A DNA stretch of 64,000 nucleotides from Sipunculus nudus (taxonomy: Eukaryota; Annelida; Sipuncula; Golfingiida; Sipunculidae), in assembly GCA_026874595.1 (NCBI GenBank), contig CM049320.1, forward strand, positions 16,258,988-16,322,987, in the 5' to 3' direction. The position numbers were made by a program, and so were the translations under genes. Within the stretch, counting starts at the first letter, position 1. Every line of letters starts with the position of its first letter. Positions 41,819 through 53,256 of the stretch are shown here, piece after piece. A model generated the notes under the pieces. It worked only from the letters and a program-made list of their open reading frames with translations, searched no databases and was not told the origin of the DNA.

Positions 41819-44800
41819 ATGCCCCCGCCACAAAGTGGCCGGGGCATATAGTTTTACCCATGTCCGTCCTTCCGTCCTTCCGTCCTTCCGAAATAAAACA
41901 GTTGTACGGACTTTTTTTCGCAATGCCTGCAGGTATCGGCCTGATTTTTGGTGTGTGGGCAGATAATGACCAGTTACAGATTGAGTTCGCGTTTCATCCC
42001 GGTTGACCTACTTTTGACTGTTCTACGGCTCCTAAACTTAGAAAATTTCATGAAAAATAGAAATTTTCATGAAAAATACACATGTACGGATTTTTTTCGC
42101 AATACCTGCAGATATTGGCCTGATTTTTAGCTCAGCTGACTATAAGTCATCTGAGCTATAGTCGTGGTCCATTGTCCGTCGTCCGTCCGTCCGTCCGTCC
42201 GTAGATGTGGCACGTTTTGAAACCGTAAGACCTAGGAATCCAAAATTCAGCATAATGTTAGATGTCCCCAAGATCTCCTACCAAGCCGAAAACTGGGTCT
42301 TTGCGACTTAGTTCCTTTGAGAAATTAAGGAAAAACCTCAATTTTTTATTAAAATCCTATTTTCACACTTCAGGACTCCCTAATATCAAAACCACTCATC
42401 TGTTTTTCCTCATATTTACCATAAATATTCTTCTATATAGTTCCTATGTACATGCCAGAAATTAAGTCTGTTAAGTATAAATTCTTTAAGTTATTGGCCC
42501 AAACATAATGGACTTTGTAAAAAATCAGGAAAAATATTAACTCACTTAAAATGAAAAATTTTGAAACTAGAGTCTATTTTCCCAAGTATATAACTATGTT
42601 TATTTAAGATTCAATTGTTAACCCAAAATTAGATCTGAATTTTGTAAATTTTTTAAGTAATTAGCATAAAAATAAAATCAGTACCTTAAATTGTGCCAAA
42701 CTTTGATCATGGCACGTTTTTTTCCTGTAAGTACCATGGATTTAATTTTCACAGCATGTAAACATAAATATTTAATTTGTTTAAATCTGAAATTTGGAAG
42801 TAAAAGCTTGAAAATTAAGCTAGTTATTGACTTTTTTCTTGAGGCTCTATTGTAGTCATTTTCTTTGATTACAGATTACAGATGCAGGGTCCCACTCCAG
42901 GTCACTGGAAGTCAGCTATGCCAGGGTTTCTGATTTGTTACAGTCACTGGGGGAGATCCCCTGCTGTGACAGGTGTACAGTTATTCTCATATCACCACCC
43001 CAATCACCCCCCACCCCCCCGCAAACCCAACCCACCAAGTGTTATGCAGTATTGTTATTGTTTTCACTGTATCTCCTTAATTGTTATGCTGTTTCCACTC
43101 TGATATGCAAAAACTTTCCTTGAAAAAGTAATTCAAGGTGTAATCCAGAAGATGCAATGTTGTGTAATGTAGCATTTTTAAAGAAATCATTTTTCTTTTA
43201 AACGATTTTACCAATCATAATGGAACCCATCAGTATGCTTAAATTATGATAAAATATGAAGCACATTATGGATAAATAAAGACACATTAAAAATTGTGAA
43301 ATCTACATCAAGTATTTTTTTAGATATTTATTGTTTTGCAGATTCAAAAGATATATTTTTGTGGTAAAAAATAAATAAACATTTGTATGCATGATGTGGT
43401 GTTATCTGACAAGATTGAGATTTATGATGATGCAATTGAGAATTATGAATCAACTTTTATATTCAGATATATATGTTATATTGAAAATGTATAGAAATAT
43501 AAACTTAAATAAAAAAAAATTGATGTGATAAAAAAATGAGGATTTATTACAAACATTTGTTCATTATTTTCCTGCATCAGCAGAATTTGAGATCAGGCTT
43601 TGTTTGCCATGTTTTATGTTGTTAATTAGTTATATTTCAACTATACATTTCATAAAAAAACATATATTTAATAATATATATTATACAAAAAAAAGATTCG
43701 ATTGAACAAATGTGTAAACTACTGAAATGTCAATAGTTAATCGAAAAGCAACTAATGATCATGGTAATTGTACAGATCATTTGTTCACAAACTGCTCACA
43801 TGCTTCAGTTTCAACATTAGGAAACACATGGTCAGGTCACAAAATATTATTTGCAACAATTTCTTGCTCATCAATACAAACCAATCATATAAACCAACCA
43901 TGGCCTTTATTACCTCTTCCTCTTACACTTTATCTCCATTTGATATTATTTTAGATTTTACCTTCAAGGTTAACGTCAGCTGAGCACAGTGACCCATAGG
44001 TCCCTTGTTGGTGTGTAGGCAGATAATGACCAGTTACAGATCGAGTTCGCGTTTCGTCCCAGTTGACCTACTTTTGACAGTTTTACGGCTCCTTAACTTA
44101 GAAAATTTCATGAAAAATATAAATTTTCATGACAAATACACATGTACAGACTTTTTTCACAATGCCTGCAGATATTGGCCTGATTTTTTGTGTGTGAGCA
44201 GATAATGACCAGTTACAGATCGAGTACGCGTTTCCTCCCTGTTGACGTACTTTTGACGATTTTACGGCTCCTAAACTTAGAAAATTTCATGAAAATATAA
44301 ATTTTCATGACAAATACACATGTACTGATTTTTTTTTTGCAAAACCTGCAGATATTGGCCTTATTTTTGGTGTGTGGGCAGATAATGACCAGTTACAGAT
44401 CCAGTACATGTTTTGTCCCAGTTGACCTACTTTTGACCGTTTCACGGTGGTCTTACATAGAAAATTTCATAAAAAAGTGCACATGTACGGACTTTTTTTC
44501 GCAATGCCTGCAGATACGGGCTTGATTTTTGGTGTGTAGGCAGATAATGACCAGTTACAGATCAAGTTCTTGTTTTGTCCCAGTTGACCTACTTTGACCA
44601 TTTGACTGCTCCTGAACATAGAAAGTTTCATGAAAAATAGAAATTACCATAACAAATGCATATATACCAACTTTTTTTCCTCAATGCCTGCAGATACAAC
44701 CCTGATTTTTTATGTGTGGGCAGATAATGACAGTTGCAGATCAAGTTCGCGTTTCATCCCGGTTGACCTACTTTTCATTGTCTTACGGCTCCTAAACATA

Positions 44801-45056
44801 GAAAATTTCATGAAAGACAGAAATTTTTATAGAAAATGCACATGTATGGACTTTTTTTCACAGTGCCTGCAGATACTGGCCTGATTTTTGGTGTGTTGCT
44901 TGATAATGACCCGTAACAGATCGAGTTTGCATTTTGCCCTTGTTGACCTACTTTTGACCATATGACACCTCCTGAACTTAAAATTTTTTTCAAAATTTAA
45001 CAAATGTTTCTAATTTGCCCCAGGCGGGGGCATTCGTGTAGTTCCGACACATCTAG
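41819..45056 (+). repeat. Family C Helentron-like element, interrupted by a family A element
   Basis: It starts after a T-run with the stem-loop ATGCCCCCGCCAC-AAA-GTGGCCGGGGCAT, then TCCGTCCTTCCGTCC. The core is a tandem array of units of about 170-190 bp containing GCCTGCAGATATTGGCCTGA, GGCAGATAATGACCAG and TTTTACGGCTCCT. Near the end, GGCGGGGGCAT (45023-45033) is an exact inverted copy of the 5' end. A damaged hairpin and CTAG (45053-45056) before TTTT follow. Family A DNA interrupts it at 42127-44007. Repeated ORFs with CGQIMTSYR are tandem-repeat artefacts. Confidence 0.75.
42127..44007 (+). repeat. Family A element inserted inside family C
   Basis: The left junction is GCCTGATTT|TTAGCTCAG and the right junction CCCTTG|TTGGTGTG. 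Neighbouring uninterrupted C units read CCTGATTTTTGGTGTG, so the empty site can be read directly. Insertion was between T residues without a longer target duplication. The 3' end has GTCAGCTGAGC and a damaged GTGACCCATAGGTCC palindrome. It is therefore younger than this C copy. Confidence 0.8.
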
Positions 45057-46308
45057 TTTTCTGATTATTTTTCCACATCAAAACATGAGGTTTTGTGATT
45101 TGTTAAATAGCTTTTCTTTAAACACATCTATGAGCACTGCCAACTCAACTTTGATGTCATTCACAGGGATATCCCCTTCGACCAAAAATTTTAGGCTCCA
45201 TCAAATGATCAAAAGCCAAATTTTCAGGGAAAAATAAAAGAAATGTATTGCTAGGACTAAATCATTTCTAAATATCACCTGTTATGTCACACTTTGCACC
45301 AGCCAATCTCAATCAGAGCCCAGTCTCTAATCTGGATGCAATGGACCCTACACATAACAAACTCACAGTCTTACCCACATACCTATTCTGTTACAATTAT
45401 TCAGTTACAATTATTCTCTTTGTCATAGTACTGTTAAAGTTGTGTTTTCATCCTGTTTGTTCGTCTGTTCACACAATGACCTCCAAAAGTTTTCACTGAA
45501 TTCAAAAGAAACTGTGTGCAAAGGTTGAGGCTAGGAATTTGGAAGAAATGATTATATGTGGATGTGGATCCATGGATGGGTGTTTTGGCTTATATTAGTA
45601 GTAATTGTGAACCTTCAAACCCAGCACTGAAGAGATCAAAATGTTAGAATCATCATACATTGGTTTATGGTCTGTACAGTTCATAAACATTTTGCTGAAT
45701 GGTGAGCTTAGGCTAATGGAGAATTCATTTAATCTGGTGTTGTCTGGAAAATTGTTTCTGTAAATCTTCTCGAAAAAATTGAACATTTGAACTGCAGTGA
45801 CAAAGGAAACCTCAAGAAAGGGAACTGTATAATAAAACATTGTTTGATCTTAAATACTAAATACCAGAAATGAAATTAAATATATTGAATGATTTATTTA
45901 GCTAAAGTTTAAGAAAGTGATCTCTTTGGTCAATATTTCCTGAGAGACCTGCTTAAGAGAAATTAATAATGTGAAGGAGTGTTTGCTAAAATTCAGTATT
46001 TAATTAATTTATCCTTGTAACTTTTTAGCATAGTTCTTGCGTTATTACTGCTTGATTAATTAAAGGTTAATTAGCTGTGGAAAAACTTGTGTACCTTATC
46101 TGTACAGATTTTAGTATGGTATTCATCAAGATGTGAAATGTGGAATATTTCCCTGTTAAAGTATCAGTTCGGTGATTTTGTGTAAACTAAAATAATATTA
46201 AAATTTATAGGCCCTTCAGTTGCTTTTGATATTATTTTATCGTTAACATAATAAAAAAATGTAATTCACTGGACTTTTTCAAATTCCTATGAATTTTCTG
46301 ACTGACAG
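45057..46308 (+). other. PHC intron sequence
   Basis: No repeat family or exon was recognised. It ends with acceptor TTCTGACTGACAG. Confidence 0.4.
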
Positions 46309-46907
46309 GAGCTGCCACAATACTTCCTGCCAGCCCCAAAACCAACTCTCACCCTGGTTATGAACGTATGGCTCATGTACAGCCCTCAGTCCCTGCAACG
46401 ACAAAGCAAGGATCTCATGTGGTGCAGAAACAGGTCAACAAGGTCAAGGCCAGGAGTCACACCAAGGTCGCATCACCAGCGCCACTTGTGAACGGGTCCA
46501 CTGGATCTACGAACCAATCAAAAACCACACCTCAGTCCAGCCTACCACCACCCCTACTGGTTCCTATACCACCCAAACAGCAGCAAAGCGATACAAAACC
46601 TGAGGAACGCAAGGCGTCTCCACCGACCCTGGAGCCTGTCACAACCAAATCAGAATCAACCAGGAAGTCTGGACATGGCCATGCAGCAGCTAAAAGAGAT
46701 AGTTCAGCCGTTAAGCAAAAACCAGCTTCTCATGGCAAGAAAGAAAAAGAGGGGTCAACAGAAAAGGAAGCAAAGAAAAAGGAAGTGGTGCCACCACCAG
46801 CAACTCCTAGTGGGCCTGTGGAGAGGCAGAAAGCTATCGTGAAGCCACAAATACTTACCCATGTCATCGAAGGTTTTGTCATCCAAGAGGGGCCAGAACC
46901 CTTTGCA
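46309..46907 (+). CDS. PHC: PHC exon with homology domain I (residues 428-627)
   Basis: The exon is 599 nt, phase 1 in, phase 0 out at TTTGCA|GTAAGT. It encodes a Ser/Pro/Thr-rich stretch, a Lys-rich segment (GKKEKEGSTEKEAKKKE) that may act as nuclear localisation signal, and AIVKPQILTHVIEGFVIQEG, the conserved polyhomeotic homology domain I. In the known family this segment contacts the PRC1 partner BMI1/PCGF4. The domain ends at the exon boundary. Confidence 0.95.
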
Positions 46908-47117
46908 GTAAGTTCATAGTTTCATTACTTCATTTTCACATTTCAGTTTGATTACCGTATTTATGTGTGTATAAGACGACCCCCCAATGTTGACCCTCAG
47001 ATTTTGGTTCAAATTATTTTTCAGCATCTTAAGTTGGAGCTGCCAGCTACTGAGGATCACTTTGTCAGCATAATGATCACTTTAACACTGATGATTGAAA
47101 TGGGATTTTATAATTTT

Positions 47118-48074
47118 TTACCTCAGCTTACTTTCAGTCATGCTGGCTATAGCGATGGGTCTTTGTCCGTCGCCCTTCCGTCTGTCCAGCCGGACATGAA
47201 CCCTATGCAGTCTTATAGGTTCTAAAAAGATCTCCTTGCAAACCTGAAATTAGGTCACTGCGACCTATATTCCTAAGTTATGGGGTGTGTTTGCACCCCC
47301 CAGAAATAATTCTATTAGCCCAAAATTTTCATCCCAAACCTTCCATCTTTCACTTACAGCTCACCTACCAACAGGGGAAGAACAATAATTATTTTGAGGT
47401 CACAAGGTCAAAGGTCAAGGTCACAGAACCAACTTTTTGCATTTTAAGCCAAACCTTTCATCCCAATTCTTTGATCTTTCACATATAGCTCACTTACTAA
47501 GTGGGAGAAGAATCCTATAGATGTTGAGGTCACAAGGTCAAAGGTCAGGGTCACAGGATCTACTTCTTTGAAAAGGTTGTGGACACATTTCAAGCTAGAC
47601 CTTTCATTCCAAACCTTTCAGCACTGATATCGCTTCTCTGGCAACAGGGGAAAAGACCTGTTGATTTTGAGGTCAAAGGTCAAGTTCATAGCACCCTCTT
47701 ATTGTGTGGAGTCATTTTCAGGCAAACTTTTCAATCTATACTTTCCATCTGTCATATTTCAAGTGAAACTGTTCAACCCAAACCTTCAGTCTACTTATGA
47801 AACATCTATGCATCACTGAATGTGATTCAAACTTCATATTTATGGGTCTTTTTTTATTAGTTTCTGCAGACTGGTGGAGCCACCTGTATTTTTATAAAGT
47901 TTATGCATTTTTTCTCTATTTTTGAGATATATAAATACAGACACAATCTTGGCCTGTTGGTTAATCTGTTTGATGCTTCAGGGTGAATGGGTATATACTA
48001 CCATTCAGTTGATAAAATTTCCTTTTACGAATCTCTTCCCAGTCAGCTGAGCATCATGACCCATGGGTCACTTG
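47118..48074 (+). repeat. Family A element, degenerate 5' end
   Basis: It begins with a diverged CCTCAGCTTAC and a degraded GTCCGTCGCCC tract. Core units of about 110-150 bp contain AAGGTCAAAGGTCA and CAAACCTTTCA. It ends with the same tail as 57220-57399: CCCAGTCAGCTGAGC, TGACCCATGGGTCA and CTTG at 48071-48074. Confidence 0.7.
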
Positions 48075-48103
48075 TTATTCATAAAATGGTCAGTGGTATA
48101 TTT

Positions 48104-49626
48104 TTATGCCCCGGCCACAAAGTGGCGGGGGCATATAGTTTTACCCATGTCCGTCCTTCTGTCCTTCTGTCCTTCCGAAATAAAACAGTTGTACAGACTT
48201 TTTTTCTCAATGCCTGCAGATATTGGCCTTATTTTTGGTGTGTGGGCAGATAATGACCAGTTACAGATTGAGTTCGCATTTTGTCCCGGTTGACCTAATT
48301 TTGACCGTTTTACGGCTCCTTAACTTAGAAAATTTCATGAAAAATAGAAATTTTCATGACAAATACACATGTACGGACTTTTTTATGGCAATGCCTGCAG
48401 ATATTGGCCTGATTTTTGGTGTGTGGGCAGATAATGAGCAGTTACAGATCGAGATCGCGTTTCATCCCAGTTGACCTTCTTTTGACCGTTTTACGGCTCC
48501 TTAACTTAGAAAATGTCATGAAAAATATTAATTTTCATGACAAATACATATGTATGGACTTTTTTTCGCAATGACTGCAGATATTGGCCTGATTTTTTGG
48601 TTTGTAGACAGATAATGACCAGTTACAGATCGAGTTCGCGTTTCGTCCAAGTTGACCTACTTTTGACCGTTCTACGGCTCCTTAACTGAGAAAATTTCAT
48701 GAAAAATATTAATTTTCATGACAAATACATATGCACAGACTTTTTTCGCAATGCCTGCAGATATTGGCCTGATTTTTGGTGTGTGGGCAGATAATGACCA
48801 GGTACAGATTGAGTTCGCATGTCGTCCCAGTTGACGTACTTTTGTACGTTTTACGGCTCCTTAACTTAGAAAATTTCAAGAAAAATATAAATTTTCATGA
48901 CAAATACACATGTGCAGACTTTTTTTTTGCAATGCCTGCAAATATTGGCCTGATTTTTGGTGTGTGGGCAGATATTGACCAGTTACAGATTGAGTTCGCG
49001 TTTCGTCCCAGTTGACTTACTTTGACCGTTTTACGGCTCCTGAACATTGAAAATTTCATGAAAAATATAAATTTTCATGACATATACACATGTACTGACC
49101 TTTTTTTTGCAATACCTGCAGATATTGGCCTGATTTTTGGTGTGTGGGCAGATAATGACCAGTTACAGATCGAGTTCATGTTTTGTCCCAGTTTACCTAC
49201 TTTTGACCGTTTGATGGTGCTCTAACATAGAAAATTTCATAAAAAAGTGCACTTGTACGGACTTTTTTTCGCAGTGCCTGCAGATACGGGCCTGATTTTT
49301 ATGTGTGGGCAGATAATGACAGTTACAGATCGAGTTCGCGTTTTGTCCCGGTTGACCTACTTTTGATTGTTTTACGGCTCCTAAACATAGAAAATTTCAT
49401 GAAAGACAGAATTTTATCTGGAAAATGCACATGTATGGACTTTTTTTCACAGTCCCTGCAGATACTGGCCTGATTTTTGGTGTGTTGCTTGATAATGACC
49501 CGTAACAGATCGAGTTTGCATTTTGTTTGACCATATGACTCCTGAACTTAAAAATTTTTTCAAAATTTAACAAATGATTCTAATTTGCACCAGGCAGGGG
49601 CATTTGTGTCGTTCCGACACATCTAG
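48104..49626 (+). repeat. Family C element, uninterrupted copy
   Basis: It has the 5' stem-loop ATGCCCCGGCCACAAAGTGG, a GTCCTTCTGTCC tract and about seven tandem core units. GGCAGGGGCAT is the near-inverted copy of the 5' end. A perfect 3' hairpin (TGTGTCG at 49605-49611, CGACACA at 49615-49621) and CTAG at 49623-49626 before TTTT follow. It is the reference for the empty site at 42127. It lies 30 bp after a family A terminus. Confidence 0.8.
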
Positions 49627-50182
49627 TTTTTATGCTACAAAGAATGAGTATTATACAACAAGTCAAATTAATATCATAAGAGACATCAAAGGGTCAATTT
49701 AAGGGCCCAAATTTGGGTAATAAATTATTATCCAGGAGATGTCACCCACTAAGAATTAACATGTCAAGAGAGTGTGCATTACAGGACATTGACACCTTCC
49801 TGTTTAAAAAAGATAAATTTATTTCAAAGAAATGTCAGTCTTCTGCATAATTTGAGGGAGATCACCCCAAACACCCACTGCATATCAGCCTCCACATCCA
49901 CAAGTGGCTTGAGGTAGACAAGTGACAGCGCACGAAACCAAGGCTTCCATGATGCTCTACTTAACACGAAACCAAGGCTTCCATGATGCTCTACTTAACT
50001 AGGCTTCCTCATTTATAATTCCGTGTTAATCTTAAACTATCGAAAATTACATGTTCCTGGGCTGTCAACAACCATGTCACAGTCACCAAAATTTCCCACA
50101 AAATATATCACGTTTGCGTAAACGACATTGGTCAGGTTCAAATTTATTCTGTTGTACCAGGGAGGAAGGAAAAACAAAATTA
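49627..50182 (+). other. PHC intron sequence with a short tandem duplication
   Basis: At about 49935-50000 a unit of about 34 bp starting CACGAAACCAAGGCTTCCAT is present twice in tandem. Nothing else was recognised. Confidence 0.5.
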
Positions 50183-51381
50183 CCGTAAAATCTGTGAAAT
50201 TTCATACCTCGATGAATTTCGTACACGGTCTTTCTTCAGTAACCATAATTATTAAAATGACATGTTAAATTTCGAACTGCCGATGGTCTGTTACGCCATA
50301 TTTGACGTTAGCAGGACTGCCCTGAATGTAACACTGACGTAACCTCACCCTGTTATCTGGTTTTGAAAAAGCCTACCGGTCCGATCGATGTGAATGCTAT
50401 GCTATGGATAATTAATATGAATTATATCTACATCATATAGAATGTAATTCTAATACTAAGATTTTGTTTCAGCAACGATAAAAAAACTTAAAATATCTCG
50501 AATGTGAGTTGCTTAATTGTCCAGGATGTGAGCGACACGCCATGAATAACTGACAGACGTTCATGAAGTTTGACGGAGGTTGGAAATTGGATAATCAGGA
50601 TTAACTCCGTAAATGATCTCAAGACCACTAGCTTTACGTGCACCGTAAAGGGGGATTTCCATGTGTAAGCCAGGTTCAAATTGGTCTCTTTCAAGCAAGC
50701 TCAGCGCTCCGGTGTATGTAATTCCAATGTTAATCAGTTTGAAAATTGATGCTAATTTCCATTAAAACATTTACAATAAATATCTTGAATTCACACCAGA
50801 ACGACTCAGTTTCGAGTACCCGTGCTCCGTATCACCTAACAAACAAATCACACGAGATCGAACGGTATATCAAAGCGCTGGCAGACGTTCATGAAGTTTA
50901 ACGGAGGTTGGATATTTGATATTGGATAATCAGGATCGAATAACTCTTTAAGTGATCTAAAGACCTCTAGCTTTTTGTGCACCAGTAGTGGGGATATCCA
51001 TGCGTAAGCCACCTGAAAAACGATCTCCCCGGTCAAAGCCCCGGATGTCACGCAAGCATGTACTGTGTACGGGTGATGAGCTTCATGACAGGATTAAATC
51101 CCCCAGATATACTTTTCATATTCCTTTTCCAAACTGATTTAATATAAAATAAACAACACAAGAATAGAAAATAATGTTTTTTATTCATGAAACTCCATGG
51201 TTCACACGGATTAATGCAAAATCGGCGAGTGAATACTTGAGGCTTCTATTATCGCCCACTGCCGACGGACATTTTAACTTGTCAAGACCATAATTTTGAA
51301 ACTGCTGAAATCGACTGTTAAATTTCGGACTTCCACAAATTTAAATATTTTTTTCTGTACGAAATTTCACAGATTTTACGG
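50183..51381. mobile_element. TA-flanked element with about 21-bp perfect terminal inverted repeats
   Basis: 50181-50203 and 51361-51383 are exact reverse complements over 23 bp, with outermost TA on each side. This is compatible with insertion of a 1.2-kb Tc1/mariner-type non-autonomous element at a TA site. The inside carries two related segments of about 130 bp (about 50548-50670 and 50880-51010) that lie in opposite-strand ORFs of 68 and 67 residues. No DDE/D transposase motif is visible. Confidence 0.55.
50488..51051 (-). other. Duplicated segment with possible decayed coding sequence
   Basis: The minus strand of 50848-51051 is open for 67 codons (AYAWISPLLVHKKLEVFRSL, then DYPISNIQPPLNFMNVCQ). 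50488-50694 is open for 68 codons and starts similarly (LAYTWKSPFTVHVKLVVLRS). The nucleotide copies are roughly 80% alike, but a small indel shifts the frame half-way. They may be remnants of a captured exon, or non-coding. Not recognised. Confidence 0.3.
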
Positions 51382-51383
51382 TA

Positions 51384-53041
51384 GGTAATGACCCAGTAGG
51401 ACTTTCGTGAACTATGTTATTTTACAACATTTAACTGTATGCAAGTACAATGCTACCTTGTAGAAACCAGGGTTTCCATTCGGTTACTATTTAATAGATC
51501 ATTTCCCAAGAGGATATACGCACCAAATCCGGGGTTTTGTTATAAAATTGTGAGGAAATTCGTCATATTTATATCCCGCTGAAACTCGGTCCCTTTCTTG
51601 AACTTTGTTGACCAGTTATAATATGTTCATTTCTTGACGTAGTCCAATAATACAAGCTTGACAAACATTGAATTTCGCCTCACATGAGGAAAGGCCACTT
51701 CATATTTATAATTATAATGTGCTACTGGTTGTCTTGTAATCTATGTGCCATGTGCGAGTCTCCATGTATGTCAGTGTGCAAGCCAGCTGACATTGTCCGC
51801 TTTCACTGGACTCGTGAACATTTTACGCCATAAATACGACACCATATGAAAAAATCATCCTTGTATTAATATGCATATTACGTGCTACTGGATGGCATTA
51901 GCAAGTTCCCAGCATCCCTTGCGTGAGTGCTGTACTCTCGGATCTTGAGAACATGGGTAAGCCCTGCAAGCTGATAGCCGCATCGACAATTATATCACTG
52001 TGTACCTGTTTAAAGTGAATTACCAAGATATTTTTGGCAAAATATACTTTAAAACTTATATATTTTTAGGATTTGGAATTCCGTTTCGGTCTGTCAGTTC
52101 TGCGATTCCGTCCGTGATCTCGGGAAATCATTGGCTCTACTGTCAGAAGGGCTTTCATATATTGATTCCGTTTAAATTCCTGTGTCAATGAGGCAAGGGC
52201 AAACCTTTTCTTATCAATTATTTAACTATGTGCGCATGTAAATCTTATGTATAAACGATAAATTTAAACAAGAACAAAGCACTTAATGTTCTTTATTGAG
52301 TGTACATTACCACCATACAGACATGACCACCGATATTCACGCCATCCAGTTCGACCAACGTAATAATGCTGATTGCCATAAATTATCCTTGGCGGCCCTG
52401 AGGACGCTGAAAAACTTGTACCCGTGTATAAGACAGCCCCCCTTCTTTGCCAAGTATTTTGAGGATAAAATTTGTCGTCCTGTACACAAACAAATATGGT
52501 AGTGTTGACCAGAGTTCCTAGCTGTCCTGAAAATCAAGGAAACATTGAAAAAGGGCTTCCTTTTGCAATATTTGGGAAAAGTCTGAGACTTTTAGAAAAA
52601 TGCCTTAAAATAGGGAACGCCTTTGGAATTTGATTGACTCAAAAGAGAATTCTGTCTTGTGTTCTCCTTATGTTTAATCAGTGTATAATTTGTATATTTC
52701 ATGAAGTACATAATGTTCACTACAGTTACTATGTACTGCAGCAATATTTATGTCAGACATTAAAAAAGTTTAATTAGTTATTCAGGAACTTTTTAAATTC
52801 ACCTAGGCAAAACTCAGGAAGGTATTATGGACTTTGTGTTCCTGAAATGCTTAGAACCAAGCTGATGGATCATTATTGTACTTTTGTGTTCCTGAAATGG
52901 TTATAACCCTGCTTGCCATTATATAATCTTTCCAATATGAGACACTGAAGAGTTCGACATTTGTTAAATTTTCAAAATTTCATGTTCTTGTAATAAATGT
53001 CTTTATTTTAATTGGTAGATTTATTTATTTTTGTTGTGTAG
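51384..53041 (+). other. PHC intron sequence
   Basis: No gene was recognised. 52423-52440 (CGTGTATAAGACAGCCCCCC) resembles 46963-46984, suggesting an old dispersed repeat end, but no partner end was found. It ends in acceptor TTGTTGTGTAG. Confidence 0.35.
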
Positions 53042-53225
53042 GTCCAGAGGTCATCTGTGCTGACAGAATTCATGTCACAGCGGAATGCTCAGAATCACCA
53101 CCAGAATGACATTGACCTTGAAAAGGATGCAATGTGTGAACCAATGCAAGATGAAACAGCACCACAGGAGGAGCCTGACGCATCACAGCCAGCCACACAG
53201 GAAGCTCCGATGGACCACGAAGAAG
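53042..53225 (+). CDS. PHC: PHC exon (residues 628-688)
   Basis: The exon is 184 nt, phase 0 in, phase 1 out at GAAGAAG|GTGAGG. It continues homology domain I with VQRSSVLTEFMSQ and then becomes acidic and Gln/Pro-rich, linking to the zinc finger. Confidence 0.9.
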
Positions 53226-53256
53226 GTGAGGAATTTACGCTTTTGATATTGCATTT

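Noticed and set aside
46953-46990. Terminal inverted repeat of a DNA transposon (GTGTATAAGACGACC motif, similar one at 52423)
   Set aside because: Only same-strand single ends were seen, with no inverted partner or target duplication nearby.
41948-49225. Series of similar ORFs (CGQIMTSYRLSS, then VLRLLNLENFMK) in the family C elements
   Set aside because: They arise from the tandem core being read in one frame; frames break at each unit and the same DNA is non-coding repeat elsewhere.
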